From: Ailurus styani
Taxonomy: Eukaryota > Chordata > Mammalia > Carnivora > Ailuridae
Direction of reading: 5' to 3'
Assembly (NCBI GenBank): GCA_002007465.1
Contig: LNAC01000748.1
Coordinates: 286,334 to 350,333 of the forward strand
DNA: 64,000 bases
Numbering within the stretch: the first letter of the stretch is position 1; the number at the start of each line of letters is the position of its first letter. This document shows positions 22,985-35,336 of this stretch, one piece after another. Made by a program: the position numbers and the translations under genes. The notes beneath the pieces were generated by a model, which was given only the letters and a program-made list of their open reading frames with translations, did not search any database and was not told the DNA's origin.

Positions 22985-23420
22985 CTTACAGAAGTGTGCT
23001 GTTCTGTGTGACTTAACACAGTCAATCCTGAATTCCTGAACCAATGGGATAGGCGTGACTCTTCCCATTTTATTTTAATTTAATTAATTAATTTATTTAT
23101 TTATTTATTTCAGAGAGAGAGGGAGAGAGCAAGCATGAGCGGTGGTGGCAGCTCATCAGAGGGAGAAGCAGGCTCCCTGCTGAGCAGGGGACCCAATGCA
23201 GGCCTTGATCCCAGGACCCTGAGATCATGACCTGAGCCCAAGACAGACGCTTAACCAACTGAGCCACCCAGGCACTCCTCTGCCCATTTTATAAATGAGG
23301 AAACTGAGGCTCAGAAGGATTAACGAGTTTTGTCTAAACTCCCAACAATGTGTGAAATGGCCCAGGATTCACTCTCAGTCTGCCCGACTCTAAAGCCTGT
23401 GCTCATCTTAATTACTTTGT
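22985..23420 (-). repeat. MIR SINE split by a Can-SINE
   Basis: The complement-of-MIR core ATAAATGAGGAAACTGAGGC and the end TCTAAAGCCTGTGCTC lie at 23290-23415, and the left part lies before 23059. The Can-SINE at 23074-23277 inserted in its CCCATTTTA core and duplicated it. Confidence 0.75.
23074..23277 (-). repeat. Can-SINE nested in MIR
   Basis: A minus-strand element with (ATTT)n tail complement and tRNA-like head. Target duplication CTCTTCCCATTTTAT / CTCTGCCCATTTTAT at 23059-23073 and 23278-23292 has one mismatch of 15 and consists of MIR sequence. Confidence 0.95.
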
Positions 23421-23564
23421 TTGTCGACTTTTGAGGCCTGGGTCTCTGGTGGAAGAAGAGGGTGAGGTTCAGTGTGGGAACTGTACCGATACTGACTGTC
23501 CATGTCTGCCATGGACTTGGGAGTGGGGATTTAGGACACATGTCCTGTGTTGGTGCTGTGTCCA

Positions 23565-23770
23565 TTCTACTCCCGTGAAAGAGCACTGAACAGGGAGTTT
23601 GGCCAGCTGGGTTCTAGGCGTGGCTCTGCTCCTTCTATGGGCTGCAGGTGTCACTCAGTGTATCAGTGTGTCATTCTGTGTATCAATGTGTATCAATAGC
23701 CTCACCCATAAAACAAAAATAAGGATATGATTTCAAACTCTCAACATGTCCTAAAATTCTATGGTTTCTA
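23565..23770 (+). repeat. MIR SINE
   Basis: Sense MIR order: GAAAGAGCACTGAACAGG, CTGGGTTCTAGGCGTGGCTC, then after a diverged middle AGCCTCACCCATAAAACAAA. The middle holds a local GTGTATCA-type repeat (23652-23695). Confidence 0.65.
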
Positions 23771-24719
23771 TAAAGAAAATGATTCATTTACTCTTCCTGT
23801 CTCCTGAAGAACAGTTTGTAAATGTGTAAATTTATACATATGTGCCTATTGGTATATAAAATATAAAGATTTCACAGAAAAAAGAGCACATATTTCTACC
23901 TGAGTTGAATTACCCAACAAGATTACAGGTACAGGGTTTCTTACCCAAAAGAGGAAGAAGTTTGTCATAGAAATAGCTGTCCAGTTGTTAGTAAGAGCTT
24001 CTTGGATAACTAGCATTCAGAATAATGTGACTCATGGGTGTTCCTTGGGTAGGAGCTCTCAAACCCATCAACATCCCACTGGCACACAGGAAGGAGGTCC
24101 TCCTCCATTCATCGTCCAGTTTGGGGACAGGCGACCATAGATGGGAGGTCATTTGCATTCATCTCAACTATTCAACTGCATTCTTCATTTCTCGGGGGTG
24201 CTAGAAGGATTAATGACTGTCTGGCACTTTGATACTTGTAAGGCATTTTGTAATCCTTGAAGCAAAAACACCATATACAGGTAAGCTCTTTGCCAGCCTG
24301 AGAGAACCACCTCATCCCCCTCTCTCCTTCACAACCTGCCAATAAACTCTCTCTTTATACAAATCCTGGCATGCTGCTTAGCAGGCATGTTTAGAAGTTT
24401 AGAAGAAAAGCCATGGGAACTTATCCCACCCTTTCCCCCTGTGATTCACCATCATTCTCCAAATAAATGTGTCTCTTATGTCTGAACTATTCAGACCTTG
24501 AGAACGCTAGGTGGAATCTGACCCTATCTGTCCATTCACCCACAGCAGCCAAACTTTGGTCAAAAACTCCCCACGAGCAAAGGGCAGGCTGCTTTTGTCC
24601 TCCTCTCTACCACAGCCTCTACTCTATACCAAGGACAGCTCCCCTAAGGCCCTCTTCGGGGGCAGAAGAATAGAGGCAATCTGTACGCAGGAAGACGGAG
24701 GTGGGCACAGGTCAAAGGA
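23771..24719. other. 0.9 kb without a recognised gene
   Basis: No exon, RNA gene or nameable repeat is visible. Overlapping frames of 68 and 85 codons at 24467-24768 have no recognisable domains. Confidence 0.35.
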
Positions 24720-24910
24720 TTATGATACAGAATGGCCAAAACAACAACCCCAAAAAGGAAGAACCTAGTTAAAGGGCTAACTCTACCTGATTTCAAGACT
24801 TACTATAAATGAACCAGACCCTGCAGCTTTAGTGGGAAGGTAGACAAAGTGATGACTTGAAACAGAAGAGCTCAGAAATAGACCCACATGGGTATGTTCA
24901 GTTGATTTTT

Positions 24911-24937
24911 TAAAAGATTTTATTTATTTATTTATAT

Positions 24938-24985
<48 letters not shown>

Positions 24986-25139
24986 AGATCACAAGTAGGC
25001 AGAGAGGGAGGCAGAGAGAGAGGAGGAAGCAGGCTCCCTGCCGAGCAGAGAACCCGATGTGGGCCTCGATCCCAGGACCCTGGGATCATGACCTGAGTCG
25101 AAGGCAGCGGCTTTAACCCACTGAGCCACCCAGGCGCCC
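24911..25139 (-). repeat. Can-SINE with expanded GA tract
   Basis: Exact 16-bp target duplication TGTTCAGTTGATTTTT at 24895-24910 and 25140-25155. The polypyrimidine stretch near the tail has expanded on this strand to an uninterrupted (AG)21 run at 24941-24982. Confidence 0.97.
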
Positions 25140-25714
25140 TGTTCAGTTGATTTTTGACAACAGTACCAAGAAGACTCAATGCAAAAAGCATAACCTTTTC
25201 AACAAAGTGTCCTAGAATGATTAGGTGTCCATATGTAAGAGAATCAACCTGAACCCTTATTCAACATCATATATAAAACTTAACTGAAATGGACAGAGAC
25301 CTAGACTGAAATCATAGCTTTTCTAGGAAAAGCAGAAAAGAAAACCTTACTGATTTCCATTTTGGAAAGATTTCTTAAACACAGTACAAAAAGCACAACA
25401 TTTAAAAAGAAAAATCAAATAAATTTTACATTCTCAAAATGTTCATTTTGCCTTTCAAAAGGAAAGAAATATGAAAATAAAAGATAAGACACAAACTGCG
25501 AGAAGACATACAAAATTTATGTGCAACCAAAGACTTGTATCTAGAGTACATAAAGAACACTTACAACTCCACAATAAGAATTCAATGGAACCAATTAAAA
25601 AAATAATACCCAAGAAATCTGAACATACATGTTACCAACAGAGATACACAGACAGCAAATAGATACTTGCCACCAATAGTCACTGGATAAATTCATATTG
25701 GAACTACAATAAGA

Positions 25715-25922
25715 GGGGCGCCTGGGTGGTCAGTGGGTTAAAGCCTCTGCCTTCGGCTCAGGTCATGATCTCAGGGTCCTGGGATCGAATCCTGCATCGG
25801 GGTCTCTGCTCAGTGGGGAGCCTGCTTCCCCCTCTCTCTCTGCCTGCTTTTCTGCCTACCTGTGATCTCTCTCTGTCTCTCTGTCAAATAAATAAATAAA
25901 TGAAATCTTAAAAAAAAAAAAA
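25715..25922 (+). repeat. Can-SINE, young subfamily
   Basis: Complete, with exact 14-bp target duplication GAACTACAATAAGA at 25701-25714 and 25923-25936. One base of the A box is missing (GGTGGTCAGTGG instead of GGTGGCTCAGTGG). Confidence 0.97.
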
Positions 25923-26270
25923 GAACTACAATAAGATACTACCACACTCCCACTAGAATGAATAAAATTAGAAAGACTGACCATACCACATGCAGGGATA
26001 CCACAAGGTGCTTCTAGAACTCTCATACAAGGTGGATAAGAATATGCAAAGGTACAGCCACTCTGGAAAACAGCTTTTTCTTAGAAGGCCAAACACACAC
26101 ATACCATATGATTCAGCCATTCCACTCCTAGTTATTTGTCCAAGAGAAATAAGAGTATATATACATTACAAATGTATGTGCACAAATGTGGTTGAATGTT
26201 CCTAGAAGCTTTATTTGTAATAATAGCCTAAACTGAAAACAACCCAAATGTTTATCAACAGGTGAATGGT

Positions 26271-27053
26271 GAACAAATTAATTTGGAGAGTGGAAGAATC
26301 ATTTTGTGGTTAGCATATATGATCATTTTGATTATGCTTCAATTTTTTTCCAAATGAAAGGGCCAAATTTTTAAATATAATTTTAACATCTCGATACCTA
26401 CTCCATACTGTCCACTCTTGTAGCTGCGTGCTTAGACCATTGAACTAAACAGACCTGGCAATTGCACTACTGGGCATTTACCCCAAAGATACAGATGTCA
26501 TGAAAAGAAGGGCCATATACACCCCAGTGTTCATAGCAGCGATGTCCACAATAGCCAAACTGTGGAAAGAGCCAAGATGCCCTTCAACATATGAATGGAT
26601 AAAGGAGATGTGGTCCGTATATACAATGGAATATTACTCAGCCATCAGAAAGGATGAATACTGAGATTTTGCATCAACATGGAGGGGACTGGAGGAGATT
26701 ATGCTGAGTGAAATAAGTCAAGCAGAGAAAGTCAATTATCATATGGTTTCACTTACTTGTGGAGCATAAGGAATAGCATGGAGGACATTAAGAGAAGGAA
26801 GGGAAAAATGAAGGAAGGAATCAGAAGGGGAGACAAACCATGAGAGACTGTGGACTCTGAGAAATAAAAAGTGGGTTTTAAAGGGGAGGGGTGAGCTTGG
26901 TGATGGATATTAAGGAGGGCGTGTATTGCATGGAGCACTGGATGTTACACATAAACAGCCAATCTTGGAACACTATATCAAAAACTAATGATGTACTGTA
27001 TGGTGAATAACATAATAAAAATAATAATGCAAAAATAGACAAATTTAAAAAAA
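26271..27053 (+). mobile_element. L1 3' end with foreign 5' segment, nested in old L1
   Basis: From about 26452 to 27053 this is an L1 ORF2 3' end and 3' UTR: CTACTGGGCATTTACCCCAA, ATGTCCACAATAGCCAAAC, TATACAATGGAATATTACTC. The 3' UTR ends GTGAATAACATAATAAAA. Copies of AACAGGTGAATGGT at 26257-26270 and 27054-27067 flank the unit. The first about 180 bp (26271-26451) does not look like L1 on either strand, apart from a weak match of its first 15 bases to the old L1 host. Confidence 0.75.
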
Positions 27054-27345
27054 AACAGGTGAATGGTACATTCATACAACAAATGCTGTCTACCAATAAA
27101 AAGGACCAAACTGTTGACACATGCAAAAATATGGCTGAATCTCAAAATCGTATTGCTGAGTAAAAGATATCAGATAAGAGAGGGTTCATACACTATGATT
27201 CCATTTATGTAATATTCTAGAAAATGCAAATTCAACTATAGTGACAGAAAGATCAATGGTTGCTTGGGGAGAAAAGACCCCCAAAGGGCACAAGGAAACC
27301 TTTGGAGGGGGTGGATGTGTTCACTCTCTTGATTGGTGATGTCTT

Positions 27346-28916
27346 TATCTTGATCTGCGTCTGGTCTCCCCATACCTCACTCAAGGTAATACGGTTCACA
27401 GTCCATTTTTCCTCAGTAAAGATGTTTAAAAACACAGAGAGAATGTAAAGATATTTAAATCCACCCGAAACATTTTACAGAAGAGAAAGAAAAGGAAAGG
27501 AGGAAGCCATCTTTGTCCACAAGTGTGGGGGAGGCGGGGTGTGGAGACTAGGAGTCTCTGAGCCAACTCAAGGGCTGGCTGTGTAAATGCGAGAAGGTTT
27601 AACTGGAAGTCTCTGAGCTTCGTCTAAAGGGAAGAGGAGTGAGGAGGAAAGGGTAGGCATCTCAGGAGTGGGAAGCATACCTTTGCAAAGAAAGGACGGC
27701 GCAAAGCTCAGGGCAAATCGAATGGCCCCGGTACAGCCGTGGGGGGTGCATGAGTACACAGAGAAGCTGAGGCCGACCAGAGGCAGTTGATGAACGCAGG
27801 CAGCCATCACAGAGCCCGGGACACCTGACAGCCCCCACCTGACCGAAAAGAGCCTCGTCCTTCAGGGAGCCTGGGGCAGCCAAACTGTCTGGGATAATGA
27901 AGGTCTTGGCAAGCAGAGGACAGCCGGCGCATGGAAATGAGCAAGCTACACCCACACAACCTGCACAGCCGTGAAGACACGGAATGTTCTGTCTGATCCC
28001 TCCCACCCTCAACAGCAGTTCAAAGCAGTCCTTTCCTTTCTTCTGGTTCCTGGCACCTTCACTTCATGTCATTTCCCAGACACACTTCTCTTCTGCACGT
28101 TTTGCCTGCCGACTCCTGCAGCACCCAGTTCTGTGCGAGCCCGGCTCAGGAGGCGTGGAGGGCACAGGGGCTGCGGGAAAATTCCGCCCCACCTGCAACA
28201 AACCTATCCCTTTTAAGCTCCAAGTCAACCTAGAAGTTGAGCTATTTAAACTTTCTGACCTAACCGTGTCTACCGGACTGTGAGACAGGCCCTGGAGGGT
28301 TCTCACTCATTTCTCCAAAAATCAATTCTTCAAAAACTAATTCACCAAATGACTAAATTCGCTGATGGGCTTATTCACCAAAAGCCAATGTGCTGAGTTG
28401 TTGATTGAGGCTCACAAATTACTGATGGAGGCCCAAGGATCCAGGTCCGGGGGGCTTCTCCCCAGGGCCAGGGGCCAGGAACCAGAGCTGTGGAGTCATG
28501 AACAGATTTTGCATGGTGTCCCTTCCTCTTCCCTGCACCGCTCTCCCCAAAGACTGGACACGCCACTGGCTGTGAGTCCACGGATTTGGGGATTCTACGT
28601 TCCCACTACTGCTCGCTCAGGCTCTTGTCCTGGAGACGTGACCCCTGATGAGAGTTCCCCTTGCTGGATATCTCGTTGCCATAGTCCCACACCCCTCTAC
28701 CTTCCGCTCCTTTACAATCTCAACATTGCAAGAGATAAATCCGTATATAATTTATTTGGGGGAGGGTGTTTTAAAAACCTTTTTGTAAAGCCATTTTTAA
28801 ACAACAAAAGTTTGCAAAAGAGAAAACGCTACAGAAAAAGAATAACTTGCTTCCTATGTCCCAAAAAGAAAAAAAAAATAAAGGGGACAATGGCAAAATG
28901 CTCAACAATAAAGTGT
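27346..28916. other. 1.6 kb without a recognised gene
   Basis: No exon or RNA gene is recognised. It is moderately GC-rich at 27660-28200. A motif resembling AATTC(A/T)(C)CAAA recurs at about 28313-28383. A 193-codon plus frame (28365-28946) has no recognisable domain and ends in A-rich and SINE sequence, so I do not call it coding. Confidence 0.35.
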
Positions 28917-28937
28917 TCTTTTTCTTATTTTTTTTTA

Positions 28938-29117
28938 ATTTATTAGAGAGAGAGAAAGAGCATGTACATTGGGGAGGGACAGAAGCAGAGGGAGAAGCAG
29001 GCTCCCCACTGAGTGCAAAACTCAACTCCACTCAGCTCAGGGCTTGATACTAGGACCCTAAGATCGTGACCTGAGCTGAAGTCAGACACTTACTGACAGA
29101 GTGACTCAGGTGCTCCT
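28938..29117 (-). repeat. Can-SINE, diverged
   Basis: Minus-strand head and GA-rich body with several substitutions. The flanks TTCTTTTTCTTATTTTTTTT (28917 on) and TTCTTCTTCTTATTTTTTTT (29118 on) form the target duplication. Confidence 0.92.
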
Positions 29118-29138
29118 TTCTTCTTCTTATTTTTTTTT

Positions 29139-30567
29139 AATACAAAGTACAAGCAAAGGAGGCACATACTCAGAACAGAGCTCAGAAGCAGACACACAGC
29201 CCTGGGGGGCCCTTAATAAAAGAGAACAGGAGTTTGTTTTTCTTTGTCTTTGCAGATAAATAGAGACTGGGATATGTACAAATCAAGTAGCACAGAAGAC
29301 CATCACCCGTGTCTCCAAATGCACGTTGCATCTGTAACTCACAAACATGGTCATCGAAATCATATTCTCCTCAACCTCATTTCACTTAAATTAAAAAAAA
29401 AATCTTGTAAATAAAGTGGTTACATTCAAACTTTAACTTCCCTAGCAGAGAGCTGCAGACATCAGCACCTTGAAGGTATAGCAAGAATGCCCACCCCTCT
29501 GGTGCCTGATCACGTATCTAGCAACACTGTAGCAGTAAGAAAGGGCTGCCCCGCTCTCAGTGCATGGGCTAATCAAATAAATTGAAACAGGCTCCTCTCC
29601 ATAACCCTTCCTGCTCAGAACATGAAAGATTAAGAATTTAAAATCCAGGAAGACTGGGAATTTTAGAGCTGGAGCAACAAAGTGGGAAAGAGGAATCAAG
29701 GCAATTACTGAGAACTTGGCTGCCTCCTTCACCTGGCAAGTCTTAGTCTTTCCTTAAATACCTGTGTATAATTTAAATAATAATTTTGAAATCTGCCTGC
29801 GCTTGCATGGGAAATAGAGTCTGCAGATTTTCTCATGGCCTGCTTCGCACACTGCCCCTCTCCCTCGGAACTGAGAAGCCATCGGTGGGTGGGAGCCACT
29901 AGCCAGACTTGACAAAGAAGCAGCTAACCGGGTTCCGGAGGCCTGAGCTGCACAGAGGTCCATGCCAGGTGACGCGGGGGCCAGCATGAGCCGCTTGGGG
30001 GAGGACAGCTCGCAGGGCTCGGGTCAACCTCTCTGAACCTCCCAGGAGACTTTTGGAACCTGTTCTCCTGACTTCTTTCATGACAGGTCGTCGTTCATCA
30101 CTCAGCATTTTACAAACTTTTGGCAATGTATCTAATACCAGTGTCCTACGGCAGGAAGAGAATGAAGGTGGCTGGGTACCCGAGTCAGGTGGGAGCACGC
30201 ACAGCCCGACGGTGCTGAGGAAGACGGAAGGCACGTTGTGGGGTCCGTCTCTGTCATTCCTCACTCCCTCCGCTAAGGTGCCTTTCCGGAACACCTTTCC
30301 AAGACGCAAGAAAACTCTTAGGAGGAGGGCCCAAACGCGCATCCACGTTGGCAGTGTCTCCGTCTAGGTGAATGTGACCATTGAGAACCTGTTCAACGTT
30401 CTGCTTTGAGATGTAGGTATCTCAAAAGATCTGCTGTTTTCCTGACCGTCTTAGTGCCTAAGGGAGGTTTGGAGTGGGAGAGCAAAGTTCAAGGACAAAC
30501 AGAATCGATATTGGTATTGAAAATTAGATTGCTCTTCGTTCCCTTCTACAAGGATCGGAGTCGAGGT
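29139..30567. other. 1.4 kb without a recognised gene
   Basis: No named repeat and no recognisable exon. Local CpG enrichment occurs near 29965-30020 and 30240-30360. Overlapping open frames on both strands (29899-30342 minus, 30053-30367 plus) have no recognisable domains and may reflect the GC-richer composition. Confidence 0.35.
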
Positions 30568-30581
30568 CTTTGTCGAACTTT

Positions 30582-30758
30582 TTTTTTTTTAAGATTTTAT
30601 TTATTTATTTGAGAGAGAGAGTGAGAGAGAGAGCAGGTCAGAGGGAGAAGCAGACTCCCCATGGAGCTGGGATCCCGACGTGGGACTCGATCCCGGGACT
30701 CCGGGATCATGACCTGAGCCGAGGGCAGTGGCTTAACCAACTGAGCCACCCAGGTGCC
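30582..30758 (-). repeat. Can-SINE, alternative subfamily
   Basis: Exact 14-bp target duplication CTTTGTCGAACTTT at 30568-30581 and 30759-30772. The middle (GGGACTCGATCCCGGGACTC) differs from the other copies, which suggests a different subfamily of the same SINE. Confidence 0.96.
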
Positions 30759-30772
30759 CTTTGTCGAACTTT

Positions 30773-32339
30773 CTTGTCAATAGCTGAAACTGAGGGCTGA
30801 GCTCCTGAATTTGGGAATAAATGCTCCTCCAGAGATGCCTGGAAAAATCTCAAAATAAGGACTAATACAAGTCTAATTGTCTGACCCATACAGGTCTGGG
30901 AACCATCAAGGACTTATGTGACAGTCCCACGAGGGTTTGGCCCCAGTCGCTAACCTCATTCCGCCAGCTATTCTTCCCACCCTCTGCTTGTAGACCCCAG
31001 ATGTTTCTCCTTGTTACTGTTTGCTTTTCAGTTCTCAGAGGTTTCTTTATAATCCCCTGAGCTCTGCTCTTCCTCAACTTCAAGAAGGACTGCCTTAAAT
31101 TATTTTGCATCTTCTAGCCAATGAGCACATGGCTGGCCTCTGAGCAGACAGTGCAGAGGCTGGGCCCCTTTCTGGTTCAAAGCTCCCTATTTAAGCCTTC
31201 AGCGTGGACATAAAAAGCCAATACTAAGCACAGACTCAGAGAGTGGTCATAAGCTAAAACGAACCAACCAACCAACCAGAAAACAGGAAGTACACCATCA
31301 AAGGCTATGCTCTAAAGAAATAGGTTGATGTTAAGGACTGAGTTAATAGCAGGCAGCTCTAACCTGGATGATGTGATCATCTAAGGCTGAGAGCAATCTG
31401 AGATCTGAGGTAACAAGACTCAAGAGGCAGGGAAGGAAAGAGGGGTTTGCACCTCTACGGAAGGCACGGGTCTCTGAACTGAGCATTGGATAGTCCCTCC
31501 TTCAATGGCCTTTAAATAATCTAACCTGGATGAGACTAAAGGTTCCAACATGGCTCTGATAAATCAGATTTATAAACCATCTGCTTAGAAACGTCAAGCA
31601 CTGTTGGAGTACAGTATCCAGCGTGCACATGAAACCATTCTGCCATCATGCCGGCCAGTTTTCTAGGCAGAGGGTGTGTCTTACAGTTCTCACTGACTCC
31701 TGGACACTGAGGGCCCCAGAGATTAAGACACTGCATTTGCCAGAAGCTCTTTGTTAGGAATTTAGTTATATGTCATAAATTATTTATTAAATAACTGAGA
31801 ATTTATTGGAAGGTACTAGAATGCATCATGTGATCCAGGGATCCATGGGATCCAGCCAGCAATGCTGAGTAGGGATGTGTTTGGGCCTCAGGAATAACTG
31901 GAGTCAGAGTCTGGATGTCCCTCAGGACACGTCATCTCTTCTTGTGCCTTCTTTCAGGGGCCTCCCCTCTCTCTCACTGCTGGATAGCTCTCTCCACAGG
32001 GTGAGCAAGACAAAGGCCCGTTCCTGAGTCCCCCATCTTGCTGCTCTTAGCTCCACAAAGACTCTGTGTTTCATTGACAATTCAGAGCATTCCGGTGGAG
32101 GACTCTCAAAGGCTTCGTGAGGCAGCGTCCAACTGAGCAATCACTTGTAGTCAAAGGCATGTGAGGCTCCACTTAGCTCATCCATAATACCAATTAACTG
32201 GGGGAGGGGGAGATAGGGTAGAGCACTCCATGAATATGGCAGCTCCCAGGACCATAGAGATGGAGTAGAGTAGCAGCCGTTCCCAGAGGAAGGGAAGGGG
32301 CTAGGTGTCCCCTAACACAGATGTCCAATGCAAGTTCAG
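30773..32339. other. 1.6 kb without a recognised gene
   Basis: No exon, RNA gene or nameable repeat. A short (AACC)n run is at about 31261-31277. CTATTTAAGCC at about 31187 resembles a TATA-type box, without other support. Confidence 0.35.
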
Positions 32340-32625
32340 AAAACCCTTCACCTGGATGCCTCCCATTTTCCCTCAAGGCTCACCTCAAGGAAACCTTCAC
32401 TGAACGCCAGTCCTGCCTGGTGTCCTGCCTAGGCATTTCCCAGCACCCAGCACATGCATTCATCCCTATGCTATGTTTCTGGTCCATTGCCTGGCCCTTC
32501 ACCCAAGACTGCACTCTCCTTGAGAATACAATGGTGGCCATATCTCTTTGCATTTCTGATACCTAATTCCTAATACCCAGGGCCTGGCACATGGCATGCT
32601 TGTTGATAGAAACTAAGAAACATTG
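32340..32625 (+). repeat. L2 LINE 3' end
   Basis: The L2 order is clear: CTCAAGGCTCACCTCAAGGA, CATTTCCCAGCACCCAGCAC, GACTGCACTCTCCTTGAGAA, CCAGGGCCTGGCACATGGCA. It ends at the usual L2 terminus. Confidence 0.75.
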
Positions 32626-32739
32626 AAAAATAAGGGCTAATACAGAGGTGATGGGAGTGAGGCTGCCGACCTATCAGCTATAAAGCAGCCCTTGGGCCAC
32701 TGGAGCAGAAGATAAGACCCTTCAGAAGATCCTGAGGGC

Positions 32740-32892
32740 GGGCGCCTGGGTGGCTCAGTGGGTTGGGCCTCTGCCTTCCGCTCAGGTCATGATCTCAGGG
32801 TCCGGGGATCGAGTCCCCGCGTTGGGCTCTCTGTTCAGCGGGGAGCCTGCTTGCTTCCTCCTCTCTCTCTGCCTGCCTCTCTGCCTACTTGT

Positions 32893-32939
<47 letters not shown>

Positions 32940-32974
32940 CAAATGAATGAATAAAATCTTTAGAGAAAAAAAAA
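32740..32974 (+). repeat. Can-SINE with expanded CT tract
   Basis: Target duplication AGAAGATCCTGAGGGC / AGAAGATCCTTAGGGC (32724-32739, 32975-32990) has one mismatch of 16. The CT-rich body has grown into an uninterrupted (TC)21 run at 32895-32936. Confidence 0.97.
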
Positions 32975-32990
32975 AGAAGATCCTTAGGGC

Positions 32991-33890
32991 AGCATCACAG
33001 CAACCAAGGGTATTCACAGAGTCATCAAAAAAGGGCTAGATTGTGTTTAGTTTACATTGTTTAAAGCAGAGAATGTATATATTCTTTAAGGTTTTTATTT
33101 AAAATGATGAAAAAATAAACATCCATTTCTTTGATTTCTACGAAACTGTGTTGTTCTGATTCCCTTCTCTGTTTCTTTTTAATGAAGGCACACAAGCAGT
33201 ACTTAGCATGTGCCAATTATGGGATAAAGACAGTGCGAAGTATCATAAAGTGATTCACAGCCAGCGGAGGCCAGGCAGGGTCCTTAGGAGCAGAGGATGG
33301 AGTGTTTCTGGTCAGCTTCTGGAAGCTCCCAGGAGCTGCAATATAGAAAGCAAGAAGATGTTAATTGGGGGTTTTTTTGTCGCAAGCACAGAATTCAACT
33401 CTGGCCAACTCAGGAAAATGAGATCATGGTAGAAAGACCCTAATGAAGACTCAGGAAAGGCAGGAGTCAGAGCAGACCAAGGGATCCAAGGGTCCAGCCA
33501 GCACGGGACTGCAGGCCATCTGTCAGAGCTGGGTGAAAGATCTCCTACCATTTCTTGTCCTTCCTTCGTTCATATTCCCAAATCCTGAGACGAGGATCCA
33601 GGGGCCCAGCCTAAGGCCCACATCTTCTTTGCCAGTGGAGGCTAAAACCTCCACCATCTTGCACATACTGGTGGAGAGAAAACGACCCCTAAAGAATAAG
33701 GAGGAAGAAGTGCTGATAATAAAACAGGAAAGGACAGTAAGTATGGCAGAAACTGGCTAAGGGAGGAGAAAGGGGAGATCCTGGCAATTTCATGGAGATG
33801 CAATGGCTTCTGTTATTGGAACAAAAGGCCAATGTCAAGATTGAGCCAGAGGAATATATGGATACTGGCTGCAAAGAATTTCCTGGGCCA
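32991..33890. other. 0.9 kb without a recognised gene
   Basis: No exon or named repeat. Several frames of 74-105 codons (for example 33443-33760) lack recognisable domains. Confidence 0.35.
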
Positions 33891-34345
33891 AGTTACAGTC
33901 TGGGCTTTCTCCCAACAGCCTGGAGAGCCACTGGAAGACTTGAGGCCAGGAGGTGACATGATGGGTTTGTACTTTAAAAAGAGACCTGGCAGAGATGGAA
34001 CTGGCTGGGAGAGGGCCACCTGGAGGGAGGCAGACCTATTTGGAAGCAATTACAGGGTCTGGGTGAAGGGTGGGAAGGAGCCAGGTGAGGCGGGTGAGGG
34101 GGTTGCTCCTGGAAGGAGCCAAAGAGAGCAGGGGGAACCAGGAATGACTGTTGGGATGGAATCCTAGAACCTGATGGCTGGACATGGGAAATGGGGCCAG
34201 GGAATCGAGGATGACAGGATTTCTGGCTTGATGACTCAATGTGTAGTGACCAGGGTACAAAAGCTGGGAAGTAGCTTTGGAAGAAGACAAAAGAAGGTGA
34301 GTGCAGTTTGGGACATGTTGAGTCTGAGGTTCTTAGGAGGCTTCC
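33891..34345 (+). repeat. old interspersed repeat, unnamed
   Basis: The order GAGGCCAGGAGGTGACATGATG, GGAAGCAATTACAGGGTCTG, GAGGATGACAGGATTTCTGG, TTGGGACATGTTGAG matches a common ancient mammalian repeat that I recognise by pattern but cannot name safely. Open frames over it are therefore unlikely to be host coding sequence. Confidence 0.4.
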
Positions 34346-35336
34346 CAGGGTCTTAAATCCATAAATCTACCCGAAATCTAAATGAACAACAGCAAGAATG
34401 GCAACGTTATTCCTTCATTCGTTCATCAAACATTTACTGACCACCTATAGTGTGCAAGTGTTGGAAATACAGCACTTAACACAACGCTTATCTTTAAGGA
34501 CCCGCCATCTGGTAGAGATAAGCTAATGAAGGAATATAGAAGCACACTGAGATAATGTGCTATCACTTAAGTATATAGTAAGAGGACTACAGCCAATGTC
34601 CTCATTTACTATTATGATTTGGCCGAAAGATTAGAAATGATTTTTAATATACTCCTGATGTCATTTTCTTGTGATTCCTTAAGTTTATATTTTCAACTTT
34701 CCAGAGGTCTTCAATTTTCACTCTAAGACATGAAATTACAAAAAAAAAAAATCTTCCTCCATAATTCACTTTAGCTAGTTTCAATTAAATGAGTCTATTT
34801 ATTTTCGCACAGGAATATATATCACATTACTGAACACCCAGTAATGGAAGGGAGTTTGTAAACAGCTGCAACAAACAACAAATTGATAAAAACATAACTC
34901 GATAGAAAGCCAAGCTGTGAAACAAACCCCAGTCATTCCCACGACTGCCGTATGTCCTAACGCCAGAGCAGCCCTTGGAGTATATTGAAGGCAGGAAATC
35001 TGGAAACTCCTGCCCCTTGCTGCTCCCAGTCCTGGGCCCAGAGGGTAATTTATTGTGTCTTCAGAGATACCCAGACCCCTGCAGTCACCCATTTTCAGAC
35101 AATGGTGGTGTCAGTCTCAGCAATGGACTCTGAAAATGTCTTTGAAAATATGAGATGTGTCATGAAGAGTAGAAAGCAGAGGTGAGGGGAAAGCCTTTCG
35201 AGCTCTCCTGGACTCAGAGGCGGTGTGTGCTTTTCGTTGGCAACTTGCTACCGTCTCACTGGAGGCACACGACTGTCTAACTGGTGTCTAACTGGTGGTC
35301 ACTAAACACGTCTGCTACATGTTTCTAAGTGTACTC
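34346..35336. other. 1 kb, mostly unassigned
   Basis: The part 34415-34525 (CATTCGTTCATCAAACATTTACTGACC onward) resembles a mammalian-wide ancient repeat. Nothing else is recognised. Confidence 0.35.

Larger units (their letters stand above)
24720..27345 (+). mobile_element. old L1 relic, ORF2 3' part and 3' UTR
   Basis: ORF2-derived blocks occur in order across three interruptions: ATTTCAAGACTTACTATAAA, TTGATTTTTGACAACAGTAC, GCAACCAAAGACTTGTATC, CCACTCTGGAAAACAGCTTT, AACAACCCAAATGTTTATCA, then 3' UTR sequence to about 27345. Can-SINEs (24911-25139, 25715-25922) and a younger L1 end (26271-27053) are nested in it. Confidence 0.8.

Noticed and set aside
28365..28946. 193-codon open frame
   Set aside because: It ends in A-rich and SINE-derived sequence, with no known domain in the first part.
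31187..31197. CTATTTAAGCC as a TATA box
   Set aside because: A single short match without CpG enrichment, downstream exon or conservation evidence.
32750..32950. Frames ending in serine-leucine repeats
   Set aside because: They are translations of the SINE CT tract.
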